In this document: positions 34,601 through 41,900 of the stretch, piece by piece | How the letters are laid out: each line of letters starts with the position of its first letter | Position numbering within the stretch: position 1 is the stretch's first letter | Assembly (NCBI GenBank): GCA_963763485.1 | Contig: CAVXOW010000006.1 | Coordinates: 496,001-560,000, forward strand | Direction: 5' to 3' | Length of the DNA stretch: 64,000 bases | Source: CAWCKS01 sp963763485 | GTDB taxonomy: Bacteria; Pseudomonadota; Alphaproteobacteria; Rhizobiales; Xanthobacteraceae | Program-made: the position numbers and the translations under genes | Notes under the pieces: generated by a model | Told to the model about the DNA's origin: nothing | What the model saw: the letters and a program-made list of their open reading frames with translations, nothing else | Databases searched by the model: none

Positions 34601-35563
34601 TCACGGGATCATCAACACGCGGCCGACCGCCTTGCGGCTCTCGATATAGGCGTGGGCCGCAGCCGCCTCCTTCAACGGAAACGTCTTGTCGATGACGATC
34701 TTCAGTTCGCCCTTCGCCGCCTCGTTGATCAGACGCTGGATGTTGTTGTAGGCGCGATCAGTCGCGATCTCCGCGCCGAGGAAGACGCCCTGCAGCGTGC
34801 GGTTGCCGCCCATCAGGGTCGAGACATCGACGGTCATCGGCTCGCGCCCGGCGCGGCCGACCATCGACACCCGCCCGCGATAGCCGAGCGACAGGATGCT
34901 GCCCTGCAAGGTCGAACCGCCGACCGAGTCGACGACCAGGTTCACGCCCTTGCCGTCGGTCAGCTTCATCACGCTCTCGACCACGTCGTCCTTGGTGTAG
35001 TTGATGCCGTGGTCGAGCCCGAGCGGCCGCAGCGCATTGAGCCGCTCGTCGCTCGAAGCCGTCGCAAATACCCGCGCGCCGGCGCGCTTGGCGAGCTGGA
35101 TCGCCGCGACGCCGACACCGCTGGCGCCGGCCTGGATCAAGACCGTCTCGCCGGCCTTCAAATGCCCAAATTCGAACAAGCAGTCATCGGCCGTGCCGAA
35201 CGTCACCGGAATGACGGACGCCTTCTTGACGTCAAAACCGTCTGGAATCACCCAGCACGCCCGCGCCGGCACTGCGCGCAGCTCGGCATGCGAGCCATAG
35301 GCATTGGAGGTCGCGACCTTCTGGCCGACGCGGAGGTTCTTGACCTCGGAACCGACCTCGATGATCTCGCCAGCCGCCTGGTAGCCCACCACGTGCGGCC
35401 GCGTCACCAGCGTCCCGCGGTAGCGGTTCAAGGTATCGCCGCCCTCGATGCTGATCGCCTCGACGCGGAGGACGACACCCTTGGGATGGCACTTCGGGTC
35501 GGGAACGTCCTCGTATTTCAGGACCTCGGGCCCGCCGTTTTCGTAGTAGACTGCCGCCTTCAT
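34601..35563 (-). CDS. Zinc-independent quinone oxidoreductase (MDR superfamily)
   Basis: The 320-residue product is a medium-chain dehydrogenase/reductase of the NADPH:quinone reductase type. It has the GroES-like N-terminal domain (MKAAVYYENGGPEVLKYEDV) and the nucleotide loop IQAGASGVGVAAIQLAKRAG, and lacks the zinc-binding Cys cluster. It probably reduces quinones or enones with NADPH. ATG 35563 has GGAG 8 nt upstream. It is divergent from metY across 160 bases. A weak hairpin (GAGATGAT with ATCGTCTC) lies in that gap at about 35672-35697. Confidence 0.9.
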   Translation of the reverse strand: MKAAVYYENGGPEVLKYEDVPDPKCHPKGVVLRVEAISIEGGDTLNRYRGTLVTRPHVVGYQAAGEIIEVGSEVKNLRVGQKVATSNAYGSHAELRAVPARACWVIPDGFDVKKASVIPVTFGTADDCLFEFGHLKAGETVLIQAGASGVGVAAIQLAKRAGARVFATASSDERLNALRPLGLDHGINYTKDDVVESVMKLTDGKGVNLVVDSVGGSTLQGSILSLGYRGRVSMVGRAGREPMTVDVSTLMGGNRTLQGVFLGAEIATDRAYNNIQRLINEAAKGELKIVIDKTFPLKEAAAAHAYIESRKAVGRVLMIP

Positions 35564-35723
35564 GAGCAAACTCCGCAATTGCTTGAGGACGAAAAGGACG
35601 GCAATGCAATCCGATCGTTGAATTGCGTCAAGATGCGAATATGCAGACGTTCCACCCCGTGATGACATGACACGAGATGATTTAAGAGAATGATCGTCTC
35701 CTTGCTGACAAAGTGACGACAAA

Positions 35724-37016
35724 ATGCCTGCGCCAAAGCCGCCTGCCTTTGAAACGCTGAGCCTGCACGCCGGCCAGCACCCGGATCCGGCCACCGGCGC
35801 GCGCGCCGTGCCGATCTACCAGACCACCTCGTTCGTGTTCCAGGACACCGATCACGCCGCGGCGCTGTTCAACCTCGAGCGCGCCGGCAACATCTATACG
35901 CGCATCTCCAACCCGACGATCGCGGTGCTGGAGGAACGGCTGGCGGCGCTGGAGAATGGTGTCGGCGCGGTCTGCACCTCGAGCGGCATGGCGGCGCTGC
36001 ATCTTGCCATCGCCACATTAGTGAATGCCGGCGATCACATCGTGGCGTCGGCCTCGCTCTATGGCGGCTCGATCAACCTGCTCGCCCACACGCTGCCGCG
36101 CTTCGGCATCACCACGACCTTCGTCAAGCCGCGCGACCTCGACGGCTTCCGCAAGGCCATCACGCCGCGCACCCGGCTTGTGATCGGCGAGACCATCGGC
36201 AATCCCGGCCTGGAAATCCTCGACATCCCGCGCGTCGCCGAGATCGCGCACGCTGCAGCGATCCCGCTCCTGATCGACAACACCTTTGCCTCACCCTATC
36301 TGCACCGGCCGATCGATCATGGCGCCGATATTGTCATGCACTCGACGACGAAATGGATCGGCGGTCATGGCACCGCGATCGGCGGCGTTATCGTCGACGG
36401 CGGCCGCTTCGACTGGGTCGCATCCGGAAAATTCCCGCAGCTGACTGAGCCCTATGACGGCTATCACGGCATCGTCTTCGCCGAGCAGTTCGGTCCCGCA
36501 GCCTTTATTATGCGCGCGCGCACCGAGGGCTTGCGTGATTTCGGCGCCTGCCTCTCGCCGACCAACGCCTTTTATCTCCTGCAAGGCGTCGAGACCCTGC
36601 CGCTGCGCATGGAGCGTCATGTCGCCAACACCACGACCGTGCTCGCTGCGCTCAAGGCCAACAAGGCCGTCGACTGGGTGCTGCATCCCTCGCTCGAAAC
36701 GCATGAAGATTTTGCGCTGGCTAAACAGCTGTTGCCGCGCGGAAGTGGCTCGATCGTCAGCTTCGGCATCAAGGGCGGCCGGCCCGCGGGCCGCAAGTTC
36801 ATCGAGGCCTTGAAGCTCGCGAGCCATCTCGCCAATGTCGGCGACGCCAAGACCCTGGTGATTCATCCTGCCAGCACGACGCATCAGCAGATGACCGCGG
36901 AGCAGCTGAAGGCTGCCGGTGTCGGCGAAGAGCTGATCCGGCTCTCGGTCGGCCTCGAGGCGGCGCAGGATATCATCGACGATTTGAACCAGGCGCTGCG
37001 CGCCTCGCAGAGATAG
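35724..37016 (+). CDS. metY: O-acetylhomoserine sulfhydrylase (MetY-type)
   Basis: The 430-residue product belongs to the Cys/Met metabolism PLP family and makes homocysteine from O-acetylhomoserine and sulfide. FETLSLHAGQHPDPATGARA at the N-terminus, YTRISNPTIAVLEERLAALE, and HSTTKWIGGHG with PLP Lys210 are hallmarks of MetY. The C-terminus HPASTTHQQMTAEQLKAAGV is also typical. A hydrolase gene starts 7 nt after the stop, indicating co-transcription. No SAM riboswitch is recognisable in the leader and the ribosome-binding site at ATG 35724 is poor. Confidence 0.92.
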   Translation: MPAPKPPAFETLSLHAGQHPDPATGARAVPIYQTTSFVFQDTDHAAALFNLERAGNIYTRISNPTIAVLEERLAALENGVGAVCTSSGMAALHLAIATLVNAGDHIVASASLYGGSINLLAHTLPRFGITTTFVKPRDLDGFRKAITPRTRLVIGETIGNPGLEILDIPRVAEIAHAAAIPLLIDNTFASPYLHRPIDHGADIVMHSTTKWIGGHGTAIGGVIVDGGRFDWVASGKFPQLTEPYDGYHGIVFAEQFGPAAFIMRARTEGLRDFGACLSPTNAFYLLQGVETLPLRMERHVANTTTVLAALKANKAVDWVLHPSLETHEDFALAKQLLPRGSGSIVSFGIKGGRPAGRKFIEALKLASHLANVGDAKTLVIHPASTTHQQMTAEQLKAAGVGEELIRLSVGLEAAQDIIDDLNQALRASQR

Positions 37017-37023
37017 TTTTGTC

Positions 37024-37812
37024 ATGCAACTCACCGTCAACGGATCGCAAACCTTCGCAGCAACCGGCGGACAGCCGTTCGACCCAAAGCTGCCTGTTGT
37101 CGTGTTTCTGCATGGCGCCGGCTTCGACCATTCGGCCTGGGCGCTGCACAGCCGCTGGTTCGCCCATCACGGTTTTGGCGTGCTGGCCCCAGACCTGCCC
37201 GGCCACGGCCGCTCGCAAGGTAAGCCGCTGACCTCGATCGAGGCGCTGGCCGACTGGACCATCGCGCTGCTCGATGCAGCGGGCGCGGCCAACGCCAAGC
37301 TGATCGGCCACTCGATGGGGTCGCTGATCGCGCTCGAGGCCGCGGCGCGTCATCCTTCACGCGTCAGCGAGCTCTGCTTGATTGCAACCTCGGACGCGAT
37401 GGCGGTCAGCGCCGACCTGCTCGGCGCCGCCGAGAAGAACGAGCACGACGCGATCGACATGGTCTCGATCTGGGGCCTCGGCTTCCCGGCCGAGATCGGC
37501 GGCAGTCTTGCGCCGGGCGTATGGATGCATGGCGGCGCGCAACGTACGCTGGAAGCGGCGAGGCCCGGTGTGCTCCACGCTGATCTCGCCGCCTGCAACG
37601 CCTATCGCAACGCCGTTGCCGCGGCGCGTGCGGCAAATATTCCGGTGACGCTGATCCTCGGCGAGCGCGACATGATGACCTCGGTCAAGAACGGCCGCGC
37701 GCTGGCCGCCGCGTTCCCGAGCGCCCGCACCGTCGTGCTCAAAGGCGCCGGCCACATGCTGATGGCGGAGCGGCCCGACGAGGTGCTCGCGGCCTGCCGT
37801 GGCGCGGCCTGA
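37024..37812 (+). CDS. Alpha/beta hydrolase
   Basis: The 262-residue product has a complete catalytic set: oxyanion FLHGAGFDHSAW, nucleophile elbow GHSMGSL, acid in LGERDMMT and His in KGAGHMLMAERPD. It lies 7 nt after metY, so it is co-transcribed and may act on a homoserine- or CoA-linked ester, although nothing in the protein itself shows this. No signal peptide or membrane segment is present, so it is cytosolic. Confidence 0.88.
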   Translation: MQLTVNGSQTFAATGGQPFDPKLPVVVFLHGAGFDHSAWALHSRWFAHHGFGVLAPDLPGHGRSQGKPLTSIEALADWTIALLDAAGAANAKLIGHSMGSLIALEAAARHPSRVSELCLIATSDAMAVSADLLGAAEKNEHDAIDMVSIWGLGFPAEIGGSLAPGVWMHGGAQRTLEAARPGVLHADLAACNAYRNAVAAARAANIPVTLILGERDMMTSVKNGRALAAAFPSARTVVLKGAGHMLMAERPDEVLAACRGAA

Positions 37813-37851
37813 TGCGGTGATGGCAAAGAACGCGCAACAAGCAGCAGCCCC

Positions 37852-40800
37852 GTGACCGCAGCACAGTGGGACTTCTGGATCGATCGCGGCGGCACGTTCA
37901 CCGACGTCATCGGCCGCGACCCGCACGGCAAGCTCCATGCGCGAAAGCTGCTGTCCGACAATCCTGAAAATTATCGCGATGCCGCCGTCGAAGGTATCCG
38001 CCAACTGCTCGGCCTGGGGCGTGCCAAACCAATCCCGTCAGGTGCGATCGGCGAGGTGCGGATGGGGACGACGGTTGCGACCAACGCGCTGCTCGAGCGC
38101 AAGGGCGACCGCACGTTGCTCGTCATCACCCGCGGCTTCCGCGATGCGCTCAAGATCGGCTACCAGGCCCGGCCGCAGATCTTCGCGCGCAACATCATCA
38201 AGCCTGAGCAGCTCAACGAGCGCGTCGTCGAGGTCGACGAGCGCGTGCTGGCCGACGGCACTATTGAGCGCGCACCCGATCTCGCACGGCTGCGCACCGA
38301 CTTGATCGCGGCGAAATCCGACGGCATCGACGCCGTCGCAATCGTCTTCATGCACGCGTTCCGTTATCCCGCTCACGAGCAGCGGGCTGCCGCGCTCGCA
38401 CGCGAACTTGGCTTCAGGCAGGTCTCGGTCAGCCACGAGGTCTCGCCGCTGATCAAGCTGGTCGGCCGTGGCGACACTACGGTGGTCGACGCCTACCTTT
38501 CGCCGATCCTGTCGCGCTACATCGCGCAGGTCGCAGACGAGCTCGACGTCAAGCGCACCGGGGCGCGGCTGATGTTCATGATGTCGTCGGGCGGATTGAC
38601 CGCGGCCAACCTGTTCCAGGGCAAGGACGCCATCTTGTCGGGTCCGGCCGGCGGCGTGGTCGGCTTTGCGCAGACGGCGAAGGCTGCCGGCTTTGGTCAG
38701 GTCATCGGCTTCGACATGGGCGGCACCTCGACCGACGTCGCGCATTTCGACGGCGAGTATGAGCGCGCGTTCGAGACCGAGGTCGCCGGCGTGCGCGTGC
38801 GCGCGCCGATGATGCTGATCCACACGGTTGCAGCCGGCGGCGGCTCGATCCTGCGCTTCGACGGCGCGCGCTTTCGGGTCGGTCCGGACTCCGCAGGCGC
38901 AGTGCCCGGCCCGGTCTGCTATCGCCGCGGCGGACCGCTTGCGGTCACCGACGCCAATGTCATGACGGGGAAACTGATCCCGGACCTGTTTCCGGCGATC
39001 TTCGGCAAGGATCAGGATCAGGCGCTCGACGCCGCGGCGGTGCGCGCGGCGTTCGACAAGCTGGCAAAAGAGATCGGCGACGGCCGTTCGGCCGAGCAGG
39101 TCGCCGACGGCTTCATCCAGATCGCCAACGCCGCGATGGCAGAAGCGATCAAGAAGATTTCCGTGCAGCGCGGCTACGACATCACCCGCTACGCGTTGAA
39201 CTCGTTCGGCGGCGCCGGCGGCCAGCACGCCTGCCTGGTCGCCGACGCCCTCGGCATGACAAAAGTCCTGATCCACCCCTACTCCGGCCTGCTTTCGGCC
39301 TATGGCATGGGGCTCGCCGAGGTGAGAGCGCAGCGCCAGATCTCGCTCGACCTTCCGCTCAATGCCAACGCAATGGCTGCAATCGAAGCTGCAGCGGCGC
39401 CGTTACGCAGCGCGGTCCTGGCCGAGCTAGCAACGCAAGGCGTTGACCAGGCGCACGCCGACGTCGCCGTCCGCGCCCACATCCGCTACTCCGGCACCGA
39501 CACGTCGCTGCCGATTGCCTCCGGCTCGTTCGCCGACATGAAGCGCGCGTTCGAAGATGCTCACCGCCGCCGCTTCGGCTTCATCGACGAGGACAAGCAG
39601 ATCGTCATCGAGGCCATCGAGGTCGAGGCGATCGGTGGTGGTGCGCAGTTTGCCGAAGCAGCCGCGCCCGCGCTCGCGACGAACGTGCCGAGACCATTGC
39701 GCGCGACAAAATTCTTTTCGCAGGGTGAGTGGCGTGATGGCCAGGCTTACAAGCGTGAGGCGCTGCAGCCGGGCCATCGCGTCGATGGTCCGGCCATCAT
39801 CATCGAAACGAACCAGACCGTTGTCGTCGAACATGGCTGGCAAGCCCGGCTCACCGCGCTCGATCATGTCGTGCTGGAGCGCACGACACCGGCGCCAAAA
39901 CGAGTCGCCGTCGGCACTTCGGCCGATCCGGTCATGCTGGAGATCTTCAACAATCTGTTCATGTCGATCGCCGAGCAGATGGGCGTGACGCTGCAGAACA
40001 CCGCCTACTCCGTCAACATCAAGGAGCGGCTCGACTTCTCTTGCGCGGTGTTCGACTCAAGCGGCAGCCTCGTCGCCAACGCGCCGCACATGCCGGTGCA
40101 TCTCGGCTCAATGGATCGTTCGGTCGAGACCGTGATCCGCCTCAACCCGGACATCAAGCCGGGCGATGTGTACATGCTGAACGCGCCATATAATGGCGGC
40201 ACGCATCTGCCAGATATCACCGTCTGCACGCCGGTGTTCGATGATGTCGGCAAGAAGATCCTCTTTTGGGTCGCCTCGCGCGGCCATCACGCCGACGTCG
40301 GCGGCGTCTCGCCGGGCTCGATGTCGCCGCGCGCCACCAACATCGACGAGGAAGGCGTCTATATCGACAACTTCAAGCTGGTCGATCGTGGCTACTTCCG
40401 CGAGCAGGAAACTATCGCGCTGTTCAAGGGCGCGCTCTATCCCGCCCGCAACGTCGTGCAGAATCTGAACGACCTCAAGGCGCAGGTCGCCGCCAACGCC
40501 ATGGGCCTTCGCGAGCTCAACAAGATGATCGCGCATTTCGGTCTCGACGTGGTCAACGCCTATATGGGCCACGTCCAGGACAACGCCGCCGAGAGCGTTC
40601 GTCGCGTACTCGACAAGCTGAAGGACTCATCATTTGAGTATCCGATGGATCAGGGCTGCGTGATCCGGGTCAAAATTTCCGTCGACAAGGCGGCGCGCGA
40701 GGCGACCGTCGACTTCACCGGCACGTCGGAGCAGCGCAGCGACAATTTTAACGCGCCAGCGCCCGTGACACGGGCTGCCGTGCTTTACGTGTTCCGCGTC

Positions 40801-41448
40801 ATGGTCGACGACCAGATTCCGATGAATGCCGGCTGCCTGCGGCCAATCAACATCATCGTGCCCGACGGATCGATGCTGTCGCCGCGCTATCCGGCCGCCG
40901 TCGTCGCCGGCAACGTCGAGGTCAGCCAGGCCGTGACCAACTGCCTGTTCGGCGCGCTCGGCGCGCTTGCCGCCGCGCAAGGCACCATGAACAACCTGAC
41001 CTTCGGCAACGACCGCTACCAGTATTATGAGACGATTTGTTCAGGGGCGCCGGCGGGTGAAGGTTTCAATGGCGCTGATGGCGTGCACACCCACATGACC
41101 AACTCGCGGCTGACCGATCCGGAAATTCTCGAGACACGCTTTCCCGTTGTGCTCGAGGACTTCCATATCCGCGCGGGCTCCGGCGGCAAGGGCCGCTGGC
41201 ACGCCGGCGACGGTACGAGCCGCACCATTCGTTTCCTTGAGGCGATGGACTGCGCCATTCTGTCGGGCCATCGCAAGGTGCGGCCGTTCGGGCTGTTCGG
41301 CGGCGATCCGGGTGAGATCGGCCACAACATCGTGCGTCGTATGTCGGGGGCCACGGAAGAACTCGCCGGCGCCGACCAGACCGCAATGGCTGCCGGCGAC
41401 ACGATTACGATCGTGACCCCGACTGGCGGTGGATACGGCCGGCGGTGA
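37852..41448 (+). CDS. Fused hydantoinase A/B (5-oxoprolinase-type) protein
   Basis: The 1198-residue product joins HyuA (about residues 1-680) and HyuB (about 690-1198). The HyuA part has ASKHA ATP-binding motifs: IDRGGTFTDVIGR, GTTVATNALLERKG and GFDMGGTSTDVAHFDG. The HyuB part begins ADPVMLEIFNNLFMSIAEQM and includes NAPHMPVHLGSMD and ATNIDEEGVYIDNF. ATP-dependent ring opening of 5-oxoproline, hydantoins or related lactams is expected. GTG 37852 is the only start before the first HyuA motif. It is likely co-transcribed with metY and the hydrolase gene, which points to sulfur or glutathione-derived metabolites; this is inference. Confidence 0.92.
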   Translation: MTAAQWDFWIDRGGTFTDVIGRDPHGKLHARKLLSDNPENYRDAAVEGIRQLLGLGRAKPIPSGAIGEVRMGTTVATNALLERKGDRTLLVITRGFRDALKIGYQARPQIFARNIIKPEQLNERVVEVDERVLADGTIERAPDLARLRTDLIAAKSDGIDAVAIVFMHAFRYPAHEQRAAALARELGFRQVSVSHEVSPLIKLVGRGDTTVVDAYLSPILSRYIAQVADELDVKRTGARLMFMMSSGGLTAANLFQGKDAILSGPAGGVVGFAQTAKAAGFGQVIGFDMGGTSTDVAHFDGEYERAFETEVAGVRVRAPMMLIHTVAAGGGSILRFDGARFRVGPDSAGAVPGPVCYRRGGPLAVTDANVMTGKLIPDLFPAIFGKDQDQALDAAAVRAAFDKLAKEIGDGRSAEQVADGFIQIANAAMAEAIKKISVQRGYDITRYALNSFGGAGGQHACLVADALGMTKVLIHPYSGLLSAYGMGLAEVRAQRQISLDLPLNANAMAAIEAAAAPLRSAVLAELATQGVDQAHADVAVRAHIRYSGTDTSLPIASGSFADMKRAFEDAHRRRFGFIDEDKQIVIEAIEVEAIGGGAQFAEAAAPALATNVPRPLRATKFFSQGEWRDGQAYKREALQPGHRVDGPAIIIETNQTVVVEHGWQARLTALDHVVLERTTPAPKRVAVGTSADPVMLEIFNNLFMSIAEQMGVTLQNTAYSVNIKERLDFSCAVFDSSGSLVANAPHMPVHLGSMDRSVETVIRLNPDIKPGDVYMLNAPYNGGTHLPDITVCTPVFDDVGKKILFWVASRGHHADVGGVSPGSMSPRATNIDEEGVYIDNFKLVDRGYFREQETIALFKGALYPARNVVQNLNDLKAQVAANAMGLRELNKMIAHFGLDVVNAYMGHVQDNAAESVRRVLDKLKDSSFEYPMDQGCVIRVKISVDKAAREATVDFTGTSEQRSDNFNAPAPVTRAAVLYVFRVMVDDQIPMNAGCLRPINIIVPDGSMLSPRYPAAVVAGNVEVSQAVTNCLFGALGALAAAQGTMNNLTFGNDRYQYYETICSGAPAGEGFNGADGVHTHMTNSRLTDPEILETRFPVVLEDFHIRAGSGGKGRWHAGDGTSRTIRFLEAMDCAILSGHRKVRPFGLFGGDPGEIGHNIVRRMSGATEELAGADQTAMAAGDTITIVTPTGGGYGRR

Positions 41449-41463
41449 CAGGCCCTTCGCGGC

Positions 41464-41643
41464 CTATCTCGACCTTGCTGCGAAGAAGTAGATCAGCCCA
41501 TAGACCGGGAGAAGGACCGACACGACGGCATTGAGGACCCCCCCGTTCCTGACGCCGCGGACGATTCCCAAAATCGGGCTCACGACAAAAGCGAGGATCA
41601 TCATGATCATTATGATCCAATGCGTCATTGAAAATGATTCCAT
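41464..41643 (-). CDS. Small 59-residue membrane protein
   Basis: A short open frame from ATG 41643 to TAG 41464 encodes a very hydrophobic protein with two predicted helices: MTHWIIMIMMILAFVVSPIL and GVLNAVVSVLLPVYGLIYFF, joined by the basic turn GIVRGVRNGG. An excellent GAGGTGAG site precedes the ATG. It is too short for most ORF filters. It lies between the convergent hydantoinase gene and the HpnN-like gene on the minus strand. The helix-Arg/Gly-turn-helix layout resembles small bacterial membrane proteins, but no family can be named. Confidence 0.72.
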   Translation of the reverse strand: MESFSMTHWIIMIMMILAFVVSPILGIVRGVRNGGVLNAVVSVLLPVYGLIYFFAARSR

Positions 41644-41842
41644 GGTCGCTCACCTCGGTCCGCTATGATGCAACTATGTCGACCGGCGCGCGTCACTCGT
41701 TCAAACCAGAATCGCAAGGCGCTGAAATAAAAGCGACCGCCGCAACGATCCTGAAAGCCTGATCGAAAAAAGCGACGGCAATCTTGGACTTGAAGTCATC
41801 ACGCCCTTTTGGCGATCGGCCGTCTGACAACAACCGGACGGC

Positions 41843-41900
41843 GAGGCCGCCACCGACACCGCTATGATCGTGACCCCGACCGGCGAATTCGGTCGATCGT
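41843..41900 (+). pseudogene. Vestigial copy of a hydantoinase B C-terminus
   Basis: Read on the plus strand, this stretch encodes AATDTAMIVTPTGEFGRS, closely matching the end of the intact fused protein at 41390-41448 (AAGDTITIVTPTGGGYGRR). Fifteen bases (GATCGTGACCCCGAC) are identical. It lies antisense under the 3' end of the HpnN-like gene, which stops inside it. It is probably a remnant of a duplication or of a second, lost hyuB gene. Confidence 0.45.

Noticed and set aside
35564..35723. Possible SAM-II riboswitch upstream of metY
   Set aside because: The conserved GTGGTGATTT-like and pseudoknot-forming segments are absent; only a weak 8-bp hairpin is present.
41405..41653. 82-codon minus-strand frame overlapping the 59-residue membrane protein gene
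   Set aside because: It is charged and disordered-looking, overlaps the hydantoinase gene end, and is out of frame with the good GAGGTGAG-ATG start that encodes the hydrophobic small protein.
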